64,000 nucleotides of DNA. It comes from Solen grandis (taxonomy: Eukaryota > Mollusca > Bivalvia > Adapedonta > Solenidae). The stretch lies in contig CM037785.1 of NCBI GenBank assembly GCA_021229015.1, forward strand, positions 35,699,062-35,763,061, in the 5' to 3' direction. Below the pieces are notes generated by a model that saw nothing but the letters and a program-made list of their open reading frames with translations, searched no databases and was not told the origin of the DNA. Position numbers and translations under genes: made by a program. Below, piece by piece: positions 43,869 through 55,900 of the stretch (its first letter is position 1; each line of letters opens with the position of its first letter).

Positions 43869-44624
43869 TCAATACACTGGTGATGAGGAGACATCCATTT
43901 CATATGTGTCCTGTGAACTTGCTGGATCCTCCTGACCTCCAGGGCCCGTGACCTTCAGCCCCACTTCCTGGGAGCAGTGTTTAGTATTAACACCTGTCAT
44001 AGAATTCAAATGCATTGTTTTCCCTTCTGCATTTTTCTTGTCTGTCTCCATCTCATCGCTACTGTCATTTGACACTGTATTCACACAGAATCCCTGACCT
44101 TTTTGTGACCTTTGTGTCCTAGAATGTGAACTCTGTGAAAAACCTTGAGAGGCAACCTTAGCAGTATGGGTAACCTGATTTGAACTAGACTGCTGAGCAC
44201 TTTTCTTGCTCAAATTTAAACTGTCTGAATCAGACACAAAACCTTTACTTCTCAGCTCAGGGTTGTGACAAGATGAGCTTTTTGAACTTAAGGCAGTTTT
44301 AGACTCCTCCTTCTTTGTACTCTCTATCATAGAAGAGACAAATGAGAAAGGGTCAGCGTTTTTCTGATCGTCTCCTGTGGCACTGCTCTTATTGTTAGCA
44401 TCCCCAGACCTACTCCGTGTGTGGACAGTACTGGTCAGTTTGACTTCCAGCCTGTCTGAAGGCACTGAGCTGGACCGAGAGTGCAGGATGACCGGAGTGG
44501 TCAGTTTAGCCACATGTTTGGTCTGACTGCCCCCTTTGCTGGCTAGCATGTCTCTAGATATCACCGCGGCAACACCAGCCTTTTCTGTTGTCACCCTGGA
44601 CTGGGTACTGACAGTGTCTGCCAC
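43869..44624 (-). CDS. Ser-rich C-terminal part of an unidentified protein
   Basis: A 251-codon open frame opening at a GTG, rich in Ser, Thr, Lys and Gln (for example KKSAQQSSSNQVTHTAK) and ending ...MDVSSSPVY. It lies directly downstream of, and in a different frame from, the exon 44645-44769, whose frame stops at 44645-44647. The length without a stop in AT-rich DNA argues for real coding, so a one-base assembly indel between the two, or a splice I cannot see, is likely. No domain recognised; it looks intrinsically disordered. Confidence 0.5.
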   Translation of the reverse strand: MADTVSTQSRVTTEKAGVAAVISRDMLASKGGSQTKHVAKLTTPVILHSRSSSVPSDRLEVKLTSTVHTRSRSGDANNKSSATGDDQKNADPFSFVSSMIESTKKEESKTALSSKSSSCHNPELRSKGFVSDSDSLNLSKKSAQQSSSNQVTHTAKVASQGFSQSSHSRTQRSQKGQGFCVNTVSNDSSDEMETDKKNAEGKTMHLNSMTGVNTKHCSQEVGLKVTGPGGQEDPASSQDTYEMDVSSSPVY

Positions 44625-44644
44625 AGACTGGGAAGTTCTGGTCT

Positions 44645-44769
44645 CTAAGTAACAGCACCACTGTCCCTGCCTGTAGTGTCACTACCCACAGCAGTGTCGG
44701 AGTCAACAAAGTCCATGAATAACAACTCATCCACAGACGGCTGTTTCTTACTCCCAGTCTGACTGGCTT
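44645..44769 (-). CDS. Exon of the unidentified coiled-coil gene
   Basis: Begins after the acceptor TTTTTCAG and joins in phase (one leftover base) to the exon 46040-46193. It encodes EASQTGSKKQPSVDELLFMD and an acidic stretch, and then meets TAG. If the stop is genuine, the protein ends here and 43869-44624 would be 3' UTR; I consider a frameshift more likely. Confidence 0.55.
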
Positions 44770-44859
44770 CTGAAAAAGAATTACTGACATTAGCCATAAA
44801 CATAAAAATGCAATGGCAAATGAAGAAGAGAGCACAGCAATAATCTTTTAATAAACAAA

Positions 44860-45055
44860 GGTCCATAACTCTGTCAACATCAATGATTGTTTGATGAAAA
44901 TACCCAGGTGCGCATGAAGTTTCAAGTCTGTAGTACAATTACTTTTGAAGTTATGCGTGTCACAAAGTTTCGGGACAGACGGACATACAGACGTACATAC
45001 AAAGGCAAATCTATATGCCCTCCCCCATTTTTGGTGGGGGCATAAAAAATATACT
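44860..45055 (+). repeat. Dispersed repeat end with CCCCC/GGGGG hairpin
   Basis: Contains AGTTATGCGTGTCACAAAGT, a GGGACAGACGGACATACAGA C block and a terminal hairpin around CCTCCCCCATTTTTGGTGGGGG CATAAAAAA. It has the same architecture as the end of the repeat at 57420-57490 and lies in the intron between exons 44645-44769 and 46040-46193. Confidence 0.55.
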
Positions 45056-46039
45056 GTGAGTTAAGAAACAATGGATTTTCATCAAAATGAATGCCTGCAA
45101 CCAAAACAGAACTGCTCAGAATGATAATACTAAAGACGCACATATACATCAACAAAATTAAATAACAAATATTAAATCATTGACTGTTTCCAGTATACTA
45201 AAATATTAGAAAAGGTTTTTATAGTAATACAGCAGTACGAGTGTATCTGGGACTTCCTAAATTTTTGTTTGGGACTCCCAGTTTTTGATCCATGGAAATC
45301 CGGACTTAATCCTGCATATGGGTGGAAGACATAATCACCATTTTCACAAGTGAAGTCATATATCTATATGCTAAACTAAATTTGTTTCTTTTACAGATAA
45401 CATGAAAATCTGGTATTTAATTCCAAAAATATTTTTAAATATAAGAGTACTGTAAGCATCCAAACATAAGTTTATATTTACCCAAATTATATTATTATTA
45501 TATAATTTTTGAATACATGATAGCAAAAATCCCAAAGTCATTTTGTAATTTTTTATAATGGCAAGTGATGGGAAAAAACAACCTTTTCCTCTCAATTCCG
45601 TCAGCTTACAGACCATGTAGAACCTGTATGTAGAACAAAGCCTGACTTGAGAAGATACTCTTTCTGAGCAGGATTCACATTTCAATCCAGTTCTAACAAG
45701 TGGAGAACAGTATATAACCATATCAGCCTGCTGGTTACTCACAAGTACATCTTGTTTGATATTGGTTGTATATACCATTTACTTAACCCTTATAGACTCA
45801 TTTTGATGCTTAGGCAAACAAAGCAGACCTAGGAGCTGTCTGATCAGTGTCTCCTCTGTATGCTCATACAATCTTGTACTGTCATCTGTGGCAAATAAAA
45901 ATCCGTAATTTCATAAACCATTTAAAGATCAGTAAATTTATATTCATTAAGTCAAAAAATTTTACATGGATATTCATGAGGTAAAGCTTAATTGGCCCCA
46001 AGCAGTACAGAGTTACAACAAACCAGAGTTTGGCCATAC

Positions 46040-46193
46040 CAGTGTGATTGTGACTACGTGTAGCAGGTCTGCTGTTCTGTTCCCGCTGCTGTTTCTCCAA
46101 CAGTTTCAGCTTAACTCTCTTTCTGTATTCCTGGACCTCCAGTTCAAGGTCTTCTAGTCGCTCTTCACTCTCTATCACATAGGTGGATATGTT
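46040..46193 (-). CDS. Coiled-coil exon of the unidentified gene
   Basis: Acceptor TTTTCAG, phase 0 start, donor CTG/gtatgg with phase 1 end. It encodes a coiled-coil segment (ESEERLEDLELEVQEYRKRV, then KLKLLEKQQREQ) followed by a polar tail. It follows exon 46544-46625 in phase. No family recognised. Confidence 0.6.
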
Positions 46194-46543
46194 CTGAAAA
46201 TGTTCACAAACAATACACAACACCTCTCAAACATAATGAAACAAATGTTGGCAGGGACCTGCATTGCCCTGTCTACCCAAAACCATGTCATCACATAATG
46301 CATCAAATGTGTCATAAATAAGAGGTGCAGATCTTCAAAGAGTTTACAATTACTACAGGTGTGTAATCACTCTCCCTTCCCAAAAAAGAGATAGTAAAAT
46401 CAAGAAAAACACAAAGAAATATTCTGATTTTTGCCACTGAGAGCAATATTAAAGTCTAAGGATAGATGAGCTGTGTCTTGAACAATTATAAACTTGAAAC
46501 AAAAATATATATCAGGTCCATGTGCCGGTGCCAGCTGGCTCAC

Positions 46544-46625
46544 CTCCAGTTTCTTGCTGATAGCACCATTCAGAGACTGGATGTTTCTGGTATCAACCTG
46601 CTGTGAACTGTCCAAGAAGTCTCGC
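46544..46625 (-). CDS. Exon of the unidentified coiled-coil gene
   Basis: Acceptor GTTGCAG, donor GAG/gtgagc. It encodes RDFLDSSQQVDTRNIQSLNG and AISKKLE, and joins in phase 0 to 46040-46193. It enters needing two bases from an upstream exon that I could not find; the start codon must lie between here and about 47450 or beyond. Confidence 0.55.
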
Positions 46626-48700
46626 CTGCAACACAACAGTTGGGTCAAATCTCTCCTGTTACATTTTAAATTTGCAACAAACAGCTTGGTAACCGTACAC
46701 AGGTTGGACACTTTCAAGGTGGGAATACCTTAACATAACTTTTTATTTTATACAGATTTATCATTGAACAATTACATGTATTCAGAGGATACAAGTACAT
46801 GCATGTCCATAATGCGACAATGCATCAACAATAAATAAATCAGCAATTATGTTATCAGGGGTGTAAAAATTTTCAGTCTGAGGTAACAAACTCAAGAAAA
46901 TACAAGGAAATGCTCTCATTTTCCACTAATGTTCACTTGCAATGTTGGTGGAATTTTTACATCCTTGTTTACAATTTAATAATTCATAATGCGCGTTCTG
47001 AATAAAAATGGATAACTAACTTTGTAGAACCAGTTCAGATGCTTGTCAATCAACCAGACAAAAAAAAAAATTTACAACAATCATAAACTGACTTTCTAGA
47101 GACACAGACAGCCTTTAGAAGCTAGCTGAGTACTATCCTTTATTTTCAATACTAAACATGAATCATCATTAAAGATGATAAATACCCGCAGACAGGGATC
47201 CTAAAATTTTGAATCTCACATAAACAATAACATGTCGGCGGCAAAATCCCCCCCCCCTTTACAACAATTCCGTTCCGTACCCCCCCCCCCCGAAAAAAAA
47301 CGAAAAAAAAACATTGATATTTTCGATCAACATACCCTGAATCATTTGCAGTGTGAAAATAGATCTTTTATTATATTTCAGCATCCTGTTAGCATAATAA
47401 GGTATTTTTCTGCAATATTTACCTCTACGAAATCGAAAGTTTGTTTACCGGAAGTGCATGTATATGACGGTCTGTATACGACTCTAACGAATCAATAAAT
47501 TGTTGGAAGCAGTCGTTTTGGTGTTGTTTATTATTTGCCTTTGTGTTTATATATTTTTTTTGTCAATAACTTTGATATTGTCATTAATTACCGCATTTAA
47601 AAGTCGACCGGTTACAGTTTGCAAACAAGCAATGGTCCATTATTACGGCATAGATAATTACACGGCACCGTCCAAATAACCGCTAAGTACAAACCGTCAA
47701 TCCATTCATCTTAACTACCCAATAATGACCTAGACGGGTGTCCCTGCCTGACCCCCACTGACACCTGCCCCGAGGGCACACCGGAAATTCAAGAAGTAGG
47801 TCAATTGGTGTGTAAGAGAGACTATTATGAACCGTTTGGACCGATTTTGAAAGTTTTAGACGAGGATTATGGATTTTTTTTTCGACCGATTTTTTTTGGT
47901 ACTTTTTGAAATCTGAACCGGTCGATTGAGATCAAAATCGGTCAAAACCGGTAAAAAATCGGTTTTTAGGATCCTTGCCCGCAGACAACGCTTTGTCACA
48001 GTTACTGTTACTATGTCAGACAGTCTTGAGAAATACAACTCTTTAAAAATCAAGCGAATCATAACATGCCAACAATATGCCCAACTATGCTTGGTACTTA
48101 TCAGTCTTGTAAAAATTTGTAAAAAAACAAAATCATCAAAGTCTGACCAAAGGTAGCTGAGAAATAGGGTGGACAAATCTCGTCTAGACTGACCAACAAA
48201 CGTAACTCCAATATAGCCACCAGATACAAAGTAAAAAATATAATTGAGTAATCTTGAAAATAACAAGGTCTTCCTAAATTTTCTCAAAGTGAGGTAAGGT
48301 GGGTCATATATAGAACAAGAAATGTTTGTGAAACATATATGCCCCCCTCATATGCCATAATATGTATATAGCTAAATTACATGCAAGGAGTTTGCCTTCA
48401 TAATGTTGGCTTGTCACAAAAAATTCTCAAACTTCAAAAATTTGAGTGAAAATATAATGGCTAAAATGTGGAACTAAACGTTTACTGAAATAAAACCAGA
48501 CACAATGAGATTTTGAGTTATTAGTCAGACAGTGCTTAAATCGTACAAAATATTTATAAGAATCCAACTTATTAATTTGAAAACAGGGTTTTCTACATTT
48601 ATAAGCAACAACTACATGAGGTTAGGACCTTAAGAGTAAAAATAAAATAGAAGTTATCACTTGGGCAAGACATTTATATAATGAAAATATATCAACATGT
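46626..48700. other. Mostly non-coding DNA upstream of the coiled-coil gene
   Basis: Apart from the ETS/FOX site, I see only homopolymer tracts (C runs near 47250 and 47281), an AACCGGT-rich patch (47900-47970) and a repeat start AGAACAAGAAATGTTTGTGA at 48314. No exon continuing RPGRIP1L was found here. Confidence 0.45.
47425..47470 (-). promoter_or_regulatory. Candidate promoter / non-coding first exon with ETS-FOX site
   Basis: On the minus strand CACTTCCGGTAAACAAAC places an ETS site beside a forkhead GTAAACA, followed by TTTCGATTTCGTAGAG/gtaaat, a good donor. This would fit the first exon of the minus-strand gene at 43869-46625. There is no transcript evidence. Confidence 0.35.
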
Positions 48701-49822
48701 GACATTGTGAACTTGACTTTTGGATGTTGACACCCAAATCAATAGAGGTTAATAAACAAATATGCAATTGATAGGGGTCATCTACTAATCATAAGCAACA
48801 ACCACATGAAGTTTGAGACTTAAAGGTCAAATAGAACTTCAAGTTATCACTCGGACAAGGTCTGGTATTATACATACACAACATGTGACCTTGACCTTTG
48901 AGGTAATGACACTTTGAGACTTAAAGGTCAAATAGAACTTAAGTTATCACTCGGACAAGGTCTGGTATTATACATACTTAACATGTGACCTTGACCTTTG
49001 AGGTAATGACACCAAAATCGATAGGGGTCATCTACTAATCATGAGCAACAACCACATGAAGTTTGAGACTTAAAGGTCAAATAGAACTTAAGTTATCACT
49101 CGGACAGATCTGGTATTATACATACACAACATGTGACCTTGTGACCTTGACCTTTGAGGTAATGACACCAAAATCAATAGGGGTCATCTACTAATCATGA
49201 GCAACAACCACAAGAAGTTTGAGACTTAAAGGTCAAATAGAACTTAAGTTATCACTCGGACAAGGTCTGGTATTATACATTCACAACATGTGACCTTGTG
49301 ACCTTGACCTTTGAGGTAATGACACCAAAATCAATAGGGGTCATCTACTAATCATAATACACAACATGTGACCTTGACCTTTGAGGTAATGACACCAAAA
49401 TCGATAGGGGTCATCTACTAATCGTGAGCAAAACCCAAGAAGTTTGAGACTTAAAGGTCAAATAGAACTTAAGTTATCACTCGGACAAGGTCTGGTATTA
49501 TAATACAACATGTGACCTTGACCTTTGAGGTAATGACACCAAAATCGATAGGGGTCATCTACTAATCATGAGCAACAACCACATGAAATTTGAGACTTAA
49601 AGGTCAAATAGAACTTAAGTTATCACTCGGACAAGGTCTGGTATTATACATACACAACATGTGACCTTGTGACCTTGACCTTTGAGGTAATGACACCAAA
49701 ATCAATAGGGGTCATCTACTAATCATGAGCAACAACCACAGAATTTGAGACTTAAAGGTCAAATAGAACTTAAGTTATCACTCGGCAAGGGGATAAAACC
49801 TGAATTATAGGTAGAAATTAAT
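48700..49822 (+). repeat. Tandem repeat array, about 150 bp unit, cut by the gap
   Basis: At least seven partly deleted units with TGACCTTGACCTTTGAGGTA, AATGACACCAAAATCGATAG, GGGGTCATCTACTAATCATG, GAGACTTAAAGGTCAAATAG and TTATCACTCGGACAAGGTCT. Units are highly similar, so the array is probably collapsed at the gap. Confidence 0.9.
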
Positions 49823-49922
49823 NNNNNNNNNNNNNNNNNNNNNNNNNNNNNNNNNNNNNNNNNNNNNNNNNNNNNNNNNNNNNNNNNNNNNNNNNNNNNN
49901 NNNNNNNNNNNNNNNNNNNNNN
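49823..49922. other. Assembly gap (100 N)
   Basis: Exactly 100 N, between a tandem array and the middle of an RPGRIP1L exon. True size unknown. Confidence 1.
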
Positions 49923-52900
49923 AGCATTCTCCCTCTGTCTCCACTCTCTCTCACGCTCCAGGTCGAATGCACTAACAAATTCAAGTTTCTACCATTAATA
50001 TAAACAAATAACTTTCACTAACTTTCTGAGCAGAAATATTTTAGAGCATGGTTTAAGCTGGCTGTCTGATATTCCAAAAATCAGTCAAGATTTAGTAAAA
50101 CATGTTCTGAAAATGCAATGTTCTTGTATTTGCACATGTGTATGTATGAAAAAGTCTGTCCGATTGTTTATTAAAGTTTGCTTATTCAACACTGGTGTTC
50201 AGACATATCTTCTCTAAAATGACTCCTCTCTGTCCAAGTTACAATAACATCTACTTTCAGATAATATGGATGACAAGTTTGAAGCAATTCACGAATATCA
50301 CTCTAAATGTTTCCTGGTTTACACCAGTACTTTACACTTGGGAAAGTCATGAAAAAACATTCTTGTCAAATTCTGAGTCAATAGGCACAACCATTGTGCC
50401 TACCAACATTTTACGTTTGAATCTAAACACTGTTACATACCTGCTTACAAGTTTCTCATTAGCATCTTTTAACACTCCTATCTCTTTTGTCAAGCTGTTC
50501 ACTTGTTCTTGCATCTGTGGAAAGGAATATCAAGATTTTATTTCAGTTTATGACATTCAATCAGTTCTAGTCGTGATCTACTTTTCCATCAGAAATAAAC
50601 TGTTTTGCCCACATGTCTGCACACATGGATCCAAAGTTAAGTTTTTTAAAATCGTAAACTTGGGTCCTGCCTCCTTACATATCTAAGTTGTTAATGAATA
50701 ATACATCAGGTCTTCAAGGTGTCCAACATTTCAACAGCACAGCTGACTTGTAACATTGTTACAGAATGAAGCAGCCCTGCTTTATAACAATATAAACAGG
50801 GGCTATCACTATCACCCATTACCACTTGATATCAACCACTTCACTTGAAACCATCAACTTCACTTGGTACCACCAATGGCATGCTTCACATGATACCACC
50901 CATTTCACAAAATCTTGATACCACCCATATCACTTGATACAACCACACACGTTTAACATATTCATGCAACACATCTAATCTCAAGAGAAAACAAGATGGC
51001 AGCCCACCTCTATAAGCTTGTGCTGGTTGGTAGATCCCATCTTGAGCTCGTTATGCAGGGAGAGGTTCTTGTTCTGTTCCTCCTTCAGCTGCATGTTCAC
51101 ATTCTCCATCTCCATCAGCAGGGTGTCATGGCTGCGCTTCACTGTACGCAGGTTCTGCAATATCACACTTCCTCCTGATCTCATCTGTCTTTTATCTCAG
51201 TTTACAATCTCAACTTAACTATAGCTATCTATGAAGGTGGTGATGTGTGTGATTTCTATATAGCCACAGTTTACTTTGTGAGGCAGGAATATAACAATCC
51301 ATCTGGATATATGGCAGTAAATTAATCAAAGCTTTATCAGTATTTGCTATAACCGGAGTATAAAAGGTAATATCACTTGATGTTGAGAGGAAAGAATCTA
51401 CACATCTTGTGTATTTCCCTTAACTGCTTAATCTATTCGAGATTCAGAAACAACATTTAATATTGTGTTTGTTTGTTTGGAATTAAGATCCCACTGATAG
51501 GATTTTAGTCATTTTTGGACTTTAGTCTACATGAGAAAGATATAGAGTTGCCTCACTGCAATATCATGCCATAGACAAGTGGCATGATACCAAACCTAAT
51601 TCTTGAACTATCATTATGTGCTGAGCACCAAGCACGAGGGAGAAAAACCAGTCCCATTTTTATGACTTAAATATGTAGTAGTAGAGAATTGAACCCACAA
51701 CCCCACTGTTATTGGCAGATGATCTAACCAGTCTGTTACCAGGACTGGTTCGATCACATTCAATGGTCCAATCACATTTTGAAAAATAAACATTTCAGAT
51801 CATTGTCACAGGATGGTCAATAAGATCCTGTCTCACCATGAATAAATACAAATGGTACTTAATAGTAGACAATATCTATACCTCTTCAAGCATACTGTAT
51901 TTTTCTTGCAGCATTAAGAACTGGGTGGATTTCTCCTTCACTTCCCTCTGCAGTTTGATCATGTCAATGTTTTCTTGTACATTCACCCTGAGGAAATAGC
52001 AAGAGTAACTCACAAACTGCTACATTCAAACCTTTGAATACACTCACTATATATCTCTTGATTTTCTTTTAAAAATATTACAATCATTTATCATAATAAT
52101 AATATTTCATAGGACTTAAAAGATGTATTATGTATCATATTCTATACTATAATAAATAAATAAAAAAGTTTTCACTCAGACTTACTTTAACTAAAAACTG
52201 CTTATTTAAGAATTTACAGTTGTTATGACAAGAAAACTTACCTCTGTTCTGCTGTTATCTGATGTTTGATTTTGGTTAGGTCTTCTTCATATTCTTTCTC
52301 CTTCAGATGGACCTTAGAAAAAAAAGAGAGAATAATATCACATAATCCAGAGCTGAATGATGAAGCAATTCAAAACAGAATTTAACCCTTTCCCTCATAG
52401 AGGACACCATGAAAAGACCCATGCTAATAGCATAAAACCAGATCAGCCTGTGAGTAACTCGCAGGCTGGTCAGGTTTTATGCTGTTCACTGCTCCTCAGT
52501 GGTCTAAAATGAGGATTTTGTAATTAAATTTGGTAAGGTTCAACTGTGGTTTTCTGCAGATCAGGCTTTATGTGATACCTATTAAGGGCGTCAAAATGAG
52601 TCTATATGAGGGAAAGGGTTAAAGTTGTTGTTTTTCTTACAACTGCTATTGTTTCACAATAATGTCTATTGCCAGCATAGAACATCAAAGTTTTTATAGT
52701 GGCTCTTTGTGAAGATGTTTTTCACCCAAAATAAAATCATGGGTCAAATATCAAGACAAAACACTTATATTCTACAATATTTGAAAAATCTGAATCACTC
52801 GCAATGAATTTTTAGCTGATATGTTAAAGGTACATATATTTGCGAATCCCTGTCTCGGAAAACATAAAGTATAGAACTTATCTTTTGGAGCAAATATTCA

Positions 52901-55900
52901 AAGATGTAAATAATGATAATTCAGTTTGAGAAACTGAACAATCATGGTAGCAAGTGTAAGTCAAAACATGCTCCATGTTCTGCCACAGAATAAGTGCAAA
53001 GAATGCACACATTTATTCTGCCACTGACTAGGTGCAATGAATGCACACATTTGTTCTGCCACTTGCTAGGTTCAATTAATGAACACATTTATACTGCCAA
53101 TGACTAGGTGCAATGAATGAACACATTTGTTCTGCCAATGACTAGGTGCAATGAATGAACACATTTATTCTGCCACTGACTAGGTGCAATGAATGAACAC
53201 ATTTGTTCTGCCACTGATTAAGTTCAATAAATGTACACATTTATTCTGTCACTGACTAGGTGCAATGAATACACACATTTGTTCTGCCAAAATGACTAGG
53301 TGCAATGAATGCACATTTATTCTGCCACTGACTAGGTGCAATGAATGCACACATTTATTCTGCCACTGACTACTAGGTGCAATGAATGCACACATTTATT
53401 CTGCCACTGATTACTAGGTGCAATGAATGCACACATTTATTCTGCCATTGACTACTAGGTGCAATGAATGAACAAATTTGTTCTGCCACTGACTAGGTGC
53501 AATGAATGCACACATTAATTCTGCCACAGACTAGGTGCAATAAATGCACACATTTATTCTGCCACTGACTAGGTGCAATGAATGTACACATTTATTCTGC
53601 CACTGACTAGGTGCAATGAATGCACACATTTGTTCTACCACTGACTAGGTGCAATGAATGCACACATTTATTCTGCCACTGACTAGGTGCAATGAATGCA
53701 CACATTTTTCTTACCAATGACTAGGTGCAATGAATGCACACTTTTTTTCAACAGGTATGTGTCTCTAGAAATATCTCAAAATCAAAACAGAATTTTCTAA
53801 GAAATTGAAAACCATTTTTGATAAAAACTTACTCAAAATAGCATGTACACACATTTTCTGTTTTCCGTGGCAATAAGTGAAGGGGGTATTACACTTTAAA
53901 AGATTTGAGTTGAGGATATCTCAATTTGAGATATTTCATGAATCTTACAAACTGTCAACACTCACCTGCTCTCTCATTTGTCTCATCTCCAGCTCATACA
54001 TATTGATTTGTTCCTGTTGCTGGGCAACCAAATTTTCCCTGAAAATATGTAGAAACCTATTGTAACACCAAATAAATATGATAGTAGCAGAGAAATATAA
54101 ATAGAAATCTATTACAGTACCAAAGAAATAAATCATAATACCATACAAGAGTGTTCTTTAGAACACGTGTGTCACCTGCTGAAGAGTGACGGAAAACGTG
54201 TGACAGAAAGACGGATGGACAGACGACAGAAAAGTGATTCCTTTGTGTCAGCTCTGCTTACAGAAGGTTACACAAAAATCTCTGATTGAAAACAAATCAG
54301 TTTGGTCTTGCATACATAATGATGTGTCTGACATTAAATTTTAATGTAACTATTAGAGCTGTGGTTTAAAGCATGCAACTGGATCCACATACTGTGTGTT
54401 CAATCCCCTATACCAGCAGTATCCTTAAATGCTCTCCAAAACATAAAGAATCAGTCAAACTAGGGAACTACTTAAGGGCTAAATCAAAATGATTTTAACG
54501 ACTTATTTAGCCAAATCAAAATAATTTTTACATTTTATTCAAATAAATATTGATTTTCTTTTAAATTTATAAAGATTAAGAGCAAAATAATGTCCAAATA
54601 AACATCACTATTTGTATTACATAGGGCATTACTTATGTTCCCTCAGGGCAAGTGCTCTTCTTTGAGAAAATAAAACCATTATAAGAAATACCATCAGCTC
54701 AGTACTCACAGTTTCTGGTTCTCCATGCGCGTGTTTTGCAGCATGCCAGTGTGTGACTGTCCATATCTACCTGGACTGGGGCTTGGATGACCTCCCCTGA
54801 ATCAGGACAAGTCAGTCACATAATAAGACTTTCAGACAGGAATGTTTTTCTATAGGAGGTCATTTACAACAATGCATCTACCCTGGTTCTCACTAAAGGG
54901 TTTATCAAGGTTAAAGTTGTTAGGGCGGTAAAGACATGTAGTCTAACGTAACATCAATCATTCCATTAACCCAACGATTAAATACTAGATGCCTATCATT
55001 CAGTTAACCCTTTCCCTCATATAGACTCATTTTGACGCCCTCAATAGGTACCATATAAAGCCTGATCTGCAGAAAACCACAGTTAAACCTTACCAATTTA
55101 ATTACAAAATCCTCATTTCCAGACCACTGAGGAGCAGCGAACAGCATAAAACCAGATCAGCCTGCGAGTTACTCGCAGGCTGATCTGGTTTTATGCTGTT
55201 CGCATAGGTCTTTTCATGCTGTCCTCTATGAGGGAAAGGGTTAATGTTTGTCTGATAATTACCAATGAATTCCTCTTCCAAATTAAAGATTTTGTTATAA
55301 AGAGTGATAGTCTATTAATGCCTGATAATTAAATTAATTTGACTGGGTCAGTGAATGTGTACAGTGCCTATTCAAAGACAGAAAATGTATACTGAATTTT
55401 GGATAAAAAGAAATGACATTTCCTCTAGCAACATCTACAAGAGTGAGTTGTTAGATTGGATATAGAAATATGATGCAATATTACATAGTCTTAAGTAATG
55501 ACATATGACAATGTGTTTATTCTATCTGCACCTTGCAATATGCAACAAACTGGATGCATGATTTATTGTTCCAGTAAACTAAAATGAGTAAGTTCTGGGT
55601 CCTTATTCATTAAAAACAATTATTTTTTAAACTCAAACCCAAGATTCTAACATTCAAATAGTCAATTTTTCTTTCATAATAATTGTACAAAACACAGATA
55701 ATATAAATTATACTATTAATTAAAAACTATAAAATAAGTTACTATTATATTAACTGATTTAGAACGATATCACTTTGAAAAGGTGAATTTTTTAAGCCAG
55801 AGTCTAAAATTAAGACTCAGGAAATTGCTGAATTAAGGCGATAGTATACAAAAAAGACTATAGAAAACAAGACAGTCATTCACATATAACACAGATTGAC

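Noticed and set aside
45371..45778. 135-codon minus-strand frame
   Set aside because: Within an intron between phase-matched exons, partly derived from a diverged dispersed repeat; no motif.
43869..46625. Assigning the coiled-coil gene as the C-terminal part of RPGRIP1L
   Set aside because: No resemblance to the RPGRIP1L later coiled coils, C2 or RID regions, and an own candidate promoter lies between them; left unidentified.
47856..48287. 143-codon minus-strand frame
   Set aside because: Hydrophobic, low-complexity composition, no splice sites or homology seen, flanked by repeat-like AACCGGT stretches.
52977..53752. CRISPR-like regular repeat array
   Set aside because: Units are contiguous variants without unique spacers and lie in an animal intron: a minisatellite.
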